NCBI GenBank assembly: GCA_035461525.1
Contig: DATHVD010000003.1
Location: 1-19,648, forward strand
Reading direction: 5' to 3'
Length of the DNA stretch: 19,648 bases
DNA from: JAIBJN01 sp035461525
GTDB taxonomy: Bacteria > Actinomycetota > Thermoleophilia > Gaiellales > Gaiellaceae
In this document: piece after piece, positions 1-8,175 of the stretch
Layout: each line of letters starts with the position of its first letter
Numbering within the stretch: position 1 is the first letter of the stretch
The notes under the pieces: generated by a model
What the model saw: the letters and a program-made list of their open reading frames with translations, nothing else
Databases searched by the model: none
Told to the model about the DNA's origin: nothing
Made by a program: the position numbers and the translations under genes

Positions 1-994
1 AGTTCTCCTCCATCGTGAGCCGGGCCGAGGCGAGGATCCCGATCGCCTGCGCCCCGTGCTCGGCCTTCACGCGGTTGAGGCCGGCGGCCGCGGTCGAGAG
101 CGCGTGCTCCCACGTCGTCGGGTGGAGCTCGCCGTCCTCCCCGCGGACGAGCGGCTCGGTCAGCCGGTCCGGGTGGTGGACGAAGTTGAACGCGAAGCGC
201 CCCTTGACGCAAAGGTTGCCCTCGTTCGGGAGGTACGTCGGGTCGGACGTGACCTTCACGATCCGCTTCGTCTCCGGGTCAACGTTCAGGTCGATCTGGC
301 AGCCGACGCCGCAGTACGTGCACGTCGTCTTGACCTTCTCGAGCGCGCGCTCGGGACGGGACGTCCCCTCCTCGAACTTCTCGTAGATCGCGCCGGTCGG
401 GCAGACGGAGAGGCAGCCGCCGCAGAGCTCGCACTCGGTGTCGAGCCAGGAGTACCCGTGCGTCGGGACGATCCGCGCGTGCGGTCCGCGGCCCTCGAGC
501 GAGAGCGCGGAGCACTGCATGACCTCCTGCGTGTAGCGGACGCAGCGGTTGCAGAGGATGCACGCGTCGGGGTCGTACCCCATCAGCTTGTTGCGGTCGT
601 CGTACGGCTCGCGCTTCGCATCTGGGAGGATGAAGGGCGCCTCCGCTCCGAGCTCTTCGGCGAGGTCGACGAGCTCGTTCGGGCGGCCGCCCGGATCCGG
701 GTGCATGTGCTCGGTGAGGAGCATCTCGGTGAGCGTCCGCTGATACTGCGGGACGGCGCTGTTCGTGGAGACGGCCATGCCCTCGGCGACGGGCGTGGCG
801 CAGGCGGGAAGCGGCCGCGGCGAGCCCTCGACGCCGACGACGCACATGCGACAGCCGCCGTACGGCTCGAGCTTGTCGTCGTGGCAGAGGGTCGGGATGA
901 AGACGCCGTGCCGTGCGGCGGCGTGGACGAGCAGCTCGCCCTCGGGCGCGCCGACGGTCTCGCCGTCGAGCGTGAACTCAACCACCCGGGCCAT
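1..994 (-). CDS. fdhA: Formate dehydrogenase alpha subunit, NuoG-like N-terminal part (partial, runs off left edge)
   Basis: Catalytic subunit of a molybdenum (bis-MGD) formate dehydrogenase; 331 residues are visible and the C-terminal catalytic part lies beyond the edge. A 2Fe-2S ferredoxin domain comes first, with C37-x10-C48-x2-C51-x13-C65. A region follows where the family usually carries a His-Cys3 4Fe-4S site; H96 is present but no cysteines follow. A two-cluster ferredoxin domain has C145/C148/C151 and C188/C191/C194/C198, but T155 sits where a cysteine is expected. The molybdopterin oxidoreductase 4Fe-4S domain follows with C225-x2-C228-x3-C232-x29-C262. The ATG at 994 is the first start after an in-frame TAA; GGAGG lies about 18 nt upstream, which is far for a ribosome site. 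The partner diaphorase gene is upstream on the same strand and fdhD and mobA lie nearby. The active-site Cys/Sec is not visible, so another NuoG-like molybdoenzyme cannot be fully excluded. Confidence 0.85.
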   Translation of the reverse strand, partial: MARVVEFTLDGETVGAPEGELLVHAAARHGVFIPTLCHDDKLEPYGGCRMCVVGVEGSPRPLPACATPVAEGMAVSTNSAVPQYQRTLTEMLLTEHMHPDPGGRPNELVDLAEELGAEAPFILPDAKREPYDDRNKLMGYDPDACILCNRCVRYTQEVMQCSALSLEGRGPHARIVPTHGYSWLDTECELCGGCLSVCPTGAIYEKFEEGTSRPERALEKVKTTCTYCGVGCQIDLNVDPETKRIVKVTSDPTYLPNEGNLCVKGRFAFNFVHHPDRLTEPLVRGEDGELHPTTWEHALSTAAAGLNRVKAEHGAQAIGILASARLTMEEN

Positions 995-1100
995 GGCTTG
1001 ATCTTACGCACTCCTCCCGCGAGCCATGCGGAGAGGGAGCGGCAGGCTCGGGAGCGGTTGCCTGGTCCGCACCCTCTTCGGCACGATCTCGGCACGCCTT

Positions 1101-1113
1101 GCGTGTGACACGC
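1101..1113. promoter_or_regulatory. Candidate operator upstream of fdhA
   Basis: GCGTGT-G-ACACGC is a perfect 6+1+6 palindrome about 107 nt upstream of the fdhA start, in the only sizeable gap of the minus-strand formate dehydrogenase locus. No regulator is identified; the operator role is inferred from symmetry and position. Confidence 0.35.
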
Positions 1114-1149
1114 GCGAGTTCCCAGGATAGCCTGAGCGGCGAGTAGGGG

Positions 1150-1165
1150 GCGGGTCGGGACCCGC
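1150..1165 (-). terminator. Possible weak terminator hairpin after kynU
   Basis: GCGGGT and ACCCGC form a 6-bp stem with a 4-nt loop about 92 nt downstream of the kynureninase stop. There is no T tract. It could end the diaphorase-kynureninase transcript or simply be a stem in the fdhA leader; support is weak. Confidence 0.25.
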
Positions 1166-1256
1166 AGTCAGACGCGTCAGCGATTCCGGTTCCCGCCGGC
1201 TGTCCGGCCCGGCAAGGCGGGGCGAGCTCGCGGGCGAACGGGCGACCCCGGCGCGG

Positions 1257-2480
1257 CTAGGTGACCCGCGCGAGGCCCGAATCGAACTCGAGATGCTCGC
1301 GCCGCTCCAAGACGCCGCGCAGGCGCTCGACCGCCTCACGGACGTCGGCGAAGCTGGTCGAGAGCGGCGGGAAGCCGAAGCGGATGGCCTCCGGGCCGCG
1401 GAAGTCGGGAATCACGTTCGCCCGCTCGATGAGCGCCCTGCAGACGCGCCACGCCTCGGGGTGGTGGAAGGAAACGTGGGCGCCGCGTCGCCCCGGGTCG
1501 CGCGGCGTCCCCAGCTCGACGCCGAGCGGCGCGAGCAGCTCGGCGTGGAGCCCGACGGCCAGCGACGTGAGCGCCCTGCTCTTCGCCGCGATCAGATCGA
1601 TCCCCGCTTCGGCGACGAGCTCGGCGCCCGCGCGCACGGCGACGATGCCGAGAATCGGCGGCGTGCCGGCGAGGAAGCGGGCGACGCCCTCTACCGGCTC
1701 GTAGGGCCGCTCCATCGCGAACTGGTCGCGCTGCCCGAACCAGCCCTGGACGGGGGAGCGCAGCTCCTCCTGGAGATCCGAGCGGACGTAGAGAAAGGCG
1801 GGCGCTCCCGGCCCTGCGCACAGGTACTTGTACGTGCAGCCGACGGCGAGGTCGGCGCCGTGCTCGGCGAGGCCGACCGGGACGGCCCCGGCGGAATGGC
1901 TGAGATCCCAGAGGGCGAGCGCCCCCGCCTCGTGTGCGGCGGCCGTGATCGCCGGCAGGTCGGCGAGCGCGCCCGACCGGTAGCCGACGTGGGAGAGGAC
2001 GACGAGGCCCACGTCGCCCGGCGCACAGGCCGCCTCGACGTCGGAGACGGTCGGGCCCTCGATCGGGTCCGTGTCAAAGAATCGGAGCGGCGCGCCGAGG
2101 CCCTCGAGAACGTAGCGGTCGGTCGGGAAGTTGCCGCGGTCGGTGACGACGACCGGGCGTCCCGGCCGCGCGGCGAGGGAGGCGCGGGCGAGCTTGTAGA
2201 GGTTCACCGTCACCGAGTCGCAGACGAGCACCTCCCCCGCACGGGCGCCGAGCACGCCCTCGGCGAGGAGGTCGCCGACCGAGGCCGGCAGGTCGATCCA
2301 GTCGCGCCAGCCGCGAACGAGGGACGTCCCCCACTCCTCGAGGGCGGCGGCGAGCGCCTCGCGTGTTCGGCGGGGGAGGCGGCCGAGCGAGTTCCCGTCC
2401 ACGTAGAGCGGCCCGCGTTCCTCGAAGACGAACTCGTCGCGAAAGCGGGCGAGGGGGTCGTCGCGGTCGGCGAGGGTCAC
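1257..2480 (-). CDS. kynU: Kynureninase (PLP-dependent)
   Basis: Cleaves kynurenine (or 3-hydroxykynurenine) to anthranilate (or 3-hydroxyanthranilate) and alanine in tryptophan degradation, in the cytosol. The 407-residue length fits the family. Visible hallmarks are DGNSLGRLP near the N terminus, DLSHSAGA with the conserved aspartate that contacts the cofactor, and GCTYKYL with the PLP-binding lysine, followed by GPGAPAFLYV. The GTG start at 2480 overlaps the TGA of the upstream diaphorase gene (shared GTGA, 2477-2480), so translation is probably coupled. Finding kynureninase inside a formate dehydrogenase locus is unusual. The preceding pathway step, kynurenine formamidase, releases formate, so the pairing may be functional (inference). 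No tryptophan dioxygenase or formamidase gene is in the window. Confidence 0.9.
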   Translation of the reverse strand: MTLADRDDPLARFRDEFVFEERGPLYVDGNSLGRLPRRTREALAAALEEWGTSLVRGWRDWIDLPASVGDLLAEGVLGARAGEVLVCDSVTVNLYKLARASLAARPGRPVVVTDRGNFPTDRYVLEGLGAPLRFFDTDPIEGPTVSDVEAACAPGDVGLVVLSHVGYRSGALADLPAITAAAHEAGALALWDLSHSAGAVPVGLAEHGADLAVGCTYKYLCAGPGAPAFLYVRSDLQEELRSPVQGWFGQRDQFAMERPYEPVEGVARFLAGTPPILGIVAVRAGAELVAEAGIDLIAAKSRALTSLAVGLHAELLAPLGVELGTPRDPGRRGAHVSFHHPEAWRVCRALIERANVIPDFRGPEAIRFGFPPLSTSFADVREAVERLRGVLERREHLEFDSGLARVT

Positions 2481-4042
2481 GCCGCGTGCGGCTCTTCGCC
2501 GAGCGGGGCGAAGAGCTCCGGCCAGTAGCGGAACGCCGCCCGCACCGGGAAGGGCGCGCCCTGGCCGAGGCCGCAGATCGAAGTCGCCGCCATCGCGTCG
2601 AGCCACTCCTCGACCTGCGCGCGCGGCATGACGACGCGTCCGCGATCGAGCTCCTCGAGCAGGTGGTGCAACCCGCGGTTGCCGAGCCGGCAGGGCGTAC
2701 ACTTCTGGCACGACTCCTCGGCGAAGAAGCGCATCGTCTCGGCGAGAAGGCGCAGCGGCGAGTAGCTTCGCGGAAAGACCTGGACGCCCGCCGAGCCGGC
2801 GCCCACGCCCCACTCGCGGAGGGCGTCGCGCGTAAGCGGCACGTCGAGTGCCTCCGGCGGGAGGATCCCGCTCGCGGCGCCGCCGGGGACGATCGCGCCG
2901 ATCTCCTCCGTCGCGCCGCCTGCGTGGTCGTCGATCAGCTCCCGGAGGGTCGAGTCGAGCGGCGCCTCGTAGCACCCGGGGCGGCTCACCGCGCCCGAGA
3001 CGGACCAGAGCCGCACCCGCGGCCAGGCCTCGCCGCCGTCCCGCAGGATCACCGGGACGTGCGCGAGCGTCTCCACGTTGTTGATCAGCGTCGGCCGGCC
3101 GAGGTAGCCGACCTGGCTCGGGAACGGTGGCTTCAGGCGCGGCATGCCGCGGCGGCCCTCCATCGACTCGAGCATGGCCGTCTCCTCGCCGCAGATGTAG
3201 GCGCCGGCGCCGATCACGAGCTCGACGGAGAGGCCGTCCAGCACGCCGGCCCCGCGAAGCTCGGCCAGCGCGCGCTCGAGCCGCACCCTCGCCGTCGCGT
3301 ACTCCTCGCGCAGGTAGACGAATCCCTCGGCGGCCTCGGCGAAGCGCATGGCGATCAGCATCCCCTCGAGCACGAGGTGTGGCCGGCGCTCCATCAGGTA
3401 CCGGTCCTTGATCGTCCCGGGCTCGCCCTCGTCCGCGTTCAAGACCATGTAGCGCGGCCCCGGCTCGCGCGCGACCGCCTCCCACTTGAGCCCCGTGGGG
3501 AAGCCGGCGCCGCCGTAGCCCGCGAGCCCGGCCGCCTTCAGCTCGGCGACGATCCGGTCCGGCGGCGGCAGGTTGCGCAGGACGGCGAGACCGCCGCGCG
3601 CCTCGTAGTCCGCGAGCGTCTCGTCCGCCTGGGCCAGGCCGGTCGACGGGCCGTCGTTCGCACGGTGCACGACCTCGGGCTCGACGTCGTCGCCGCGCAG
3701 GAGGACGGGCGCGAGGTCGCAATGGCCGAGGCACTCGACGCCGAGCACCGGCACGCCGTCGGCGCGCTCCTGCTCCCGTGCGAGCAGGTCCTTCGCGCCG
3801 AGGCAGTCGCAGACGGGGCCGATGCAGACGCGAACGGCGTCCGTCGGGACGCGCAGGAACGAGTAGAAGGAAACGACCTCGTGCACCTCGCCCCGCCGGA
3901 TCCCCATGTGGTCGGCGACGGCGTCGGAGAGCTCGGCCGTGAGCGGGCCGACCTCCCTCCTCACGCGGCCGAGGTTGTCGAGGAGCCGCGTCCGCTCCGT
4001 CGGCAGCGCAGGGAGCAGCTCGGTGAGCTTGAGGACGTCTAT
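2477..4042 (-). CDS. Fused NuoE-NuoF-like formate dehydrogenase diaphorase subunit (beta/gamma fusion)
   Basis: Predicted NAD-reducing half of a cytosolic formate dehydrogenase, equivalent to FdsG plus FdsB in one 521-residue chain. Residues 1-140 are NuoE-like (thioredoxin-fold 2Fe-2S) with C73-x4-C78 and C104-x3-C108. The rest is NuoF-like: the FMN/NADH-site stretches GYGGAGFPTGLKW, NADEGEPGT and GAGAYICGEET, an SLBB region, and a 4Fe-4S site SCQKCTPC plus the later cysteine in SICGLGQGAP. The start is uncertain. Family alignment fits a chain beginning x-DVLKLTELLPALPTERT, and the codon at x (4042) is ATA, not ATG or GTG; the next ordinary start is GTG at 3964, which would cut into the NuoE domain. 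A -10-like TATGAT ends 7 nt before the ATA, suggesting a leaderless message. It overlaps kynU downstream by 4 nt. Confidence 0.85.
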   Translation of the reverse strand: MDVLKLTELLPALPTERTRLLDNLGRVRREVGPLTAELSDAVADHMGIRRGEVHEVVSFYSFLRVPTDAVRVCIGPVCDCLGAKDLLAREQERADGVPVLGVECLGHCDLAPVLLRGDDVEPEVVHRANDGPSTGLAQADETLADYEARGGLAVLRNLPPPDRIVAELKAAGLAGYGGAGFPTGLKWEAVAREPGPRYMVLNADEGEPGTIKDRYLMERRPHLVLEGMLIAMRFAEAAEGFVYLREEYATARVRLERALAELRGAGVLDGLSVELVIGAGAYICGEETAMLESMEGRRGMPRLKPPFPSQVGYLGRPTLINNVETLAHVPVILRDGGEAWPRVRLWSVSGAVSRPGCYEAPLDSTLRELIDDHAGGATEEIGAIVPGGAASGILPPEALDVPLTRDALREWGVGAGSAGVQVFPRSYSPLRLLAETMRFFAEESCQKCTPCRLGNRGLHHLLEELDRGRVVMPRAQVEEWLDAMAATSICGLGQGAPFPVRAAFRYWPELFAPLGEEPHAA

Positions 4043-4055
4043 GGTTCGATCATAG
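4039..4055. promoter_or_regulatory. Face-to-face divergent promoters of fdhD and the diaphorase gene
   Basis: Two -10-like boxes point away from each other in 15 nt: TATGGT (4040-4045, plus strand) 9 nt before the fdhD GTG, and TATGAT (4054-4049, minus strand) ending 7 nt before the ATA start of the diaphorase subunit. Both transcripts would be leaderless. The outer CTATG/CATAG arms make the site partly palindromic, so one regulator could control both directions. I found no good -35 boxes for either promoter. Confidence 0.5.
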
Positions 4056-4837
4056 TGAACGTCCTGCCGCCGTACTCCGCGGCCCGCACGGAGGTGCTGC
4101 GGCTCCCCGGCGGGGAGGCCGGGCCTGACGAGATCGCGGTCGAGGAGCCCCTGGAGATCCGCGTCGGCGGGCATCCGGTCGCCGTGACCATGCGGACGCC
4201 GGGGCACGACGAGGAGCTCGCGCTCGGTTTCCTCCGCTCCGAGGGCATCGCCGCGGTCGCCGCCGGGCCGACCCGGGACCTGGCCGCGAACGTCGTCGAG
4301 GTCGAGGTCGAGGGCGGTCTCGACCCCGAGCGCCTGCGGCGGAACTTCTATACGACGTCCTCCTGCGGCGTCTGCGGAAAGGGGGCGCTCGAGGCGGTCG
4401 CCGTCGAGGCGTCCCGCGTGGAGAGCGACCTCCTTGTCTCCGCAGCGCTCGTCTCGCGCCTTCCCGAGCGCCTCCGCGCCGCCCAGCCCGCCTTCGCGGC
4501 CACGGGCGGGCTCCACGCGACGGGTCTCTTCGAGCCGGACGGGACGCTCCTCGTCGCGCGCGAGGACGTCGGCCGCCACAACGCGATGGACAAGGTCCTC
4601 GGGCGCGCGTTCCTCGAAGGGCTGCTCCCGCTCTCGGGCCGCATCCTCTGCGTCAGCGGGCGGCTCTCGTTCGAGCTCGTACAGAAGGCCGCCGTGGCGG
4701 GCTGCCCGCTCGTGGTCGCGGTCGGCGCGCCGTCGACGCTCGCCGTGGAGCTCGCCCAGGATCGCGGCATCACCCTCTGCGGCTTCGTGCGCGCGGGCCG
4801 GATCAACGTCTACACGGAGCCGGGGCGGATCGCATGA
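4055..4837 (+). CDS. fdhD: FdhD, formate dehydrogenase accessory sulfurtransferase
   Basis: Carries sulfur from a cysteine desulfurase to the bis-MGD cofactor, which is needed for formate dehydrogenase activity (known for E. coli FdhD). The 260-residue protein has the family signature TSSCGVCGKGALEAV with the CxxC pair, the later GGLHATGLF and AREDVGRHNAMDKVLG motifs, and the C-terminal SGRLSFELVQKA and GAPSTLAVELA stretches. GTG at 4055 is chosen because the only nearby ATG (4041) is in another frame and hits a stop after four codons. The gene is divergent from the formate dehydrogenase diaphorase gene, and its TGA overlaps the ATG of the next gene (ATGA), indicating an operon with the methyltransferase and mobA. 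Confidence 0.93.
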   Translation: MNVLPPYSAARTEVLRLPGGEAGPDEIAVEEPLEIRVGGHPVAVTMRTPGHDEELALGFLRSEGIAAVAAGPTRDLAANVVEVEVEGGLDPERLRRNFYTTSSCGVCGKGALEAVAVEASRVESDLLVSAALVSRLPERLRAAQPAFAATGGLHATGLFEPDGTLLVAREDVGRHNAMDKVLGRAFLEGLLPLSGRILCVSGRLSFELVQKAAVAGCPLVVAVGAPSTLAVELAQDRGITLCGFVRAGRINVYTEPGRIA

Positions 4838-5610
4838 CGTTCGCGGTCGCGGCGGAGGAGTACGATCGCTTCGTCGGCCGCTACAGCGGCGAGCTCGGGT
4901 CGGCGCTCGCGTCGGCCGCGGGCGTTCTTCCCGGCATGCGGGCGCTGGACGTGGGCTGCGGTCCCGGCGCCCTCACCCGCGTGCTCGCAGACCGCCTCGG
5001 GCCGGAGAACGTCGCCGCCGTCGACCCCTCCGAGCCCTTCCTCGAGGCGGTTGCGGCGCGCCTGCCCGGCGTCGACGTGCGCCTCGCCCGCGCCGAGGAG
5101 CTTCCGTTCGAGGACGGCGCCTTCGACGCAGCCCTCGCCCAGCTCGTCGTCAACTTCATGGCCGATCCTCATGCCGGCGTCGCCGAGATGCGCCGCGTCG
5201 TCCGTCCGGGCGGTACCGTCGCCGCCTGCGTCTGGGACTACGCGGAGGAGATGACGCTCCTGCGCGCGTTCTGGGAGGCCGCAGCAGCGCTCGAGCCCGA
5301 GCGGGTGGAGGGCCGCGACGAGCGGACGGCGATGCGCTTCGACGACGAGGGAGAGCTGGCGGGCCTCTGGCGGGAGGCGGGCCTCGGCGACGTCGAGGAG
5401 GGCCGGCTCGTCGTCTCCGCGGGCTACGAGAGCTTCGAGGATCTCTGGGCGCCGCTCGAGTCGGGCGTCGGGCCGGCCGGCGCCTACACGGCCTCCCTCG
5501 ACGCCGAGCGCCGCCGCGCGCTCGCGGCAGAGCTCCGGCGGCGGCTGGGGGAGCCCGAGGGGCCGTTCCGGCTGAGCGCGCGCGCGTGGTACACAGCCGG
5601 CACGGCGTAG
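4834..5610 (+). CDS. Class I SAM-dependent methyltransferase
   Basis: A 258-residue methyltransferase with a Rossmann fold. Motif I is ALDVGCGPGALT (GCGPG at residues 41-45), followed by the acidic VD at 63-64, a PFEDGAFDAALAQLVVNFM strand and the post-motif RRVVRPGGTVAACVWDY, typical of the ubiE/methyltransferase-11 type. The substrate cannot be read from the sequence. ATG at 4834 overlaps the fdhD stop by 4 nt, and its own 3' end overlaps the mobA start, so it sits in the middle of a molybdenum-cofactor operon. A direct role in cofactor maturation is possible but there is no family precedent I can name; it may be a passenger. Confidence 0.85.
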   Translation: MTFAVAAEEYDRFVGRYSGELGSALASAAGVLPGMRALDVGCGPGALTRVLADRLGPENVAAVDPSEPFLEAVAARLPGVDVRLARAEELPFEDGAFDAALAQLVVNFMADPHAGVAEMRRVVRPGGTVAACVWDYAEEMTLLRAFWEAAAALEPERVEGRDERTAMRFDDEGELAGLWREAGLGDVEEGRLVVSAGYESFEDLWAPLESGVGPAGAYTASLDAERRRALAAELRRRLGEPEGPFRLSARAWYTAGTA

Positions 5611-6137
5611 TCGGCGTCCTCCTCGTTGGGGGCGCAAGCACGCGGTTCGGCTCGCCGAAGGCGCTGGCGCCCTACGAAGGCGAGACGCTCGCAGAACGCG
5701 CCCACCGCACGCTGGCGGAAGCGTTCGGGCGGGTCCTGGTCGTCGGCAAGGCGGACGACGCGCTCGACCTGCCCTTTCCGCTTCTGGACGACGGCAGCGT
5801 CGTCCGCGCGCCGATCGTCGGCGTCGCCGCGGCGCTCCGCGAAGCGGACGCCGAGGTCTGCGTCGTGCTCCCGACGGACATGCCCCGTGTGACGGCGGCG
5901 CTCCTGCGCGATCTCGCCGCCGCCGTGGAAGGAGCCGACGCGGCCGTCCCGCAGACCGGGCCGTTGCCCGGTGCCTACCGGCGCAGCGCGCTGCCCGTGC
6001 TCGAGCGCCGCATGGCCGCGGGCGACCTCGCCCTCCACCGCGCCCTGGACGAGCTCGACGCGCGGACCGTCGCCTGTGAGGAGGCGCTGCTCGCAAACGT
6101 GAACGCGCCGGGAGACCTCCCGCCCGCCGCCGAGTAG
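5586..6137 (+). CDS. mobA: MobA-like molybdenum cofactor guanylyltransferase
   Basis: Joins GMP from GTP to molybdopterin, giving the MGD cofactor that formate dehydrogenase uses. The 183-residue protein matches the usual MobA length of about 190-200. The nucleotide-binding signature is GVLLVGGASTRFGSPKAL (consensus LAGGxSxRMGxDK), followed by PIVGVAAAL and VVLPTDMPRV, the family's metal-binding CDxP position. The aspartate of PTDMP is kept. The start is taken as GTG 5586, which overlaps the methyltransferase gene by 25 nt; it is the only plausible start before the glycine-rich loop. It is the last gene of the fdhD operon and is followed by a nested hairpin. A different NTP-transferase-like protein is less likely given the fdhD neighbour. 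Confidence 0.85.
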   Translation: MVHSRHGVVGVLLVGGASTRFGSPKALAPYEGETLAERAHRTLAEAFGRVLVVGKADDALDLPFPLLDDGSVVRAPIVGVAAALREADAEVCVVLPTDMPRVTAALLRDLAAAVEGADAAVPQTGPLPGAYRRSALPVLERRMAAGDLALHRALDELDARTVACEEALLANVNAPGDLPPAAE

Positions 6138-6140
6138 CAT

Positions 6141-6188
6141 GCGCCCGGCCTGCGGGGCCGCCTCCTGCGTGGCCCGCGTTCCGGGCGC
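6141..6188. terminator. Nested hairpin, probable bidirectional terminator
   Basis: GCGCCCGG (6141-6148) pairs with CCGGGCGC (6181-6188), and within it GCGGGGCC can pair with GGCCCGC with one bulge. It fills the 64-nt gap between the convergent mobA and cupin genes. There is no T tract, as is common in GC-rich actinobacteria. Confidence 0.55.
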
Positions 6189-6201
6189 CAGCGAGGAGGG
6201 G

Positions 6202-6665
6202 CTACGCCTCGCCGTCCCAGTAGTCGACGGCGCTCTCGCGGCGGATGAGGAGGTCGTCCTCGTCGTTCCCGGTCCAGAGGCCGACCTTGCCGCTGTCCGG
6301 GTAGACGGCGACGGCGGGCTCGGCCTTCGTCGAGAAGATGACGACGCGCGCGGTCTCATCAGTGGCGTTCGTGAGCTTGTGCGCGCCGGCCGGGCCCTCT
6401 GGAAAACAGACGACGTCGCCGGCCTCGAGCTCGTCCTCGCCCTCGGGATGCCGGAGCGTCGGTCGGCCGGTGACGACGAGGAGCCACTCCTCGGTGCCGT
6501 ACTCGTAGTGGTACGGGAAGCTGCTCTGTCCGGGCGGCAGGTCGTAGACGGAGGCGCCGACGAGATCGGCGCCGAGCTGCGGCCCGAGCCGGGCGACCAG
6601 CGTCCGGTAGCCGTCGCGGCGGCCCGCCATCTCCTCGACGGGCGCCCGGAAGAGGTTGACGCGTC

Positions 6666-6669
<4 letters not shown>
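6202..6669 (-). CDS. Cupin-domain protein
   Basis: A 155-residue single-domain beta-barrel protein. Cupin motif 1 appears as PGQSSFPYHYEYGTEEWLLVVTG, with glutamate replacing the second histidine of HxH, and motif 2 is a good match, GDVVCFPEGPAGAHKLTN (G-x5-P-x-G-x4-H-x3-N). It probably binds a divalent metal and could be an enzyme, epimerase or sensor; the substrate is unknown. GTG at 6669 overlaps the purA TGA (shared GTGA, 6666-6669), so it is translationally coupled to purA. The coupling suggests co-expression with purine synthesis, but no functional link is visible in the sequence. Confidence 0.8.
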
Positions 6670-7961
<1,292 letters not shown>

Positions 7962-8015
7962 CTGCCGGGAGCTTAGATCCGTGCGCGCGCCGAGGCGGCA
8001 CCGTCCCATCGGCAG

Positions 8016-8047
8016 CGTCCACACGACCGTCTACAGGCGTGTGGACG
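8016..8047. repeat. Perfect 10-bp inverted repeat with 12-nt spacer
   Basis: CGTCCACACG (8016-8025) is repeated in inverse as CGTGTGGACG (8038-8047). It lies 55-86 nt upstream of the purA start and contains two of the DnaA-box-like motifs. It could be a double DnaA site or the operator of a purA regulator. Confidence 0.6.
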
Positions 8048-8127
8048 ACGACGGATTTCTCCGCAACGTGCGGCAAGCGGCCGGGGAAAAAGACGCCTCG
8101 CCGGGTCGTGTCCCTGGGGAAGACGTG

Positions 8128-8156
8128 TGGACTTCCGGCGGCTCTTGCGGCACAAT
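8128..8156 (+). promoter_or_regulatory. Candidate dnaB promoter
   Basis: TGGACT (8128-8133) and CACAAT (8151-8156) are separated by 17 nt, each matching four of six consensus bases. The predicted transcript start falls in the LexA-like box just downstream and leaves a leader of about 135 nt before dnaB. Confidence 0.4.
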
Positions 8157-8159
8157 GGA

Positions 8160-8175
8160 GCGAACAGATGTTCGC
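8160..8175. promoter_or_regulatory. LexA (SOS) box upstream of dnaB
   Basis: GCGAAC-AGAT-GTTCGC is a perfect 6+4+6 palindrome that fits the Gram-positive/actinobacterial SOS consensus CGAACRNRYGTTCG. It lies directly after the -10 candidate CACAAT, a position where LexA would block dnaB transcription. Binding is inferred from the match alone. Confidence 0.6.

Larger units (their letters stand above)
995..1256. other. Intergenic region upstream of fdhA
   Basis: This 262-nt gap separates the kynureninase stop from the fdhA start, both on the minus strand. I see no convincing gene or tRNA. It holds a 13-bp palindrome (1101-1113) and a short hairpin (1150-1165), listed separately. Its size suggests fdhA has its own promoter, but I could not identify clear -35/-10 boxes. 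Confidence 0.5.

Noticed and set aside
56..1108. 350-codon plus-strand open frame at the left end
   Set aside because: It is antisense to fdhA, whose minus-strand frame holds clear iron-sulfur motifs; no family resemblance was seen in the plus-strand product.
1120..1230. Possible tRNA, including tRNA-Sec, suggested by GGTTC and paired segments near fdhA
   Set aside because: No cloverleaf could be drawn: there is no proper T-loop consensus, no D-arm or anticodon stem in register, and no TCA anticodon context.
4834..5610. Assigning the methyltransferase a defined role such as UbiE/MenG
   Set aside because: The general motif I and fold are clear, but no substrate-specific features are visible and the context is molybdenum cofactor, not quinone, synthesis.
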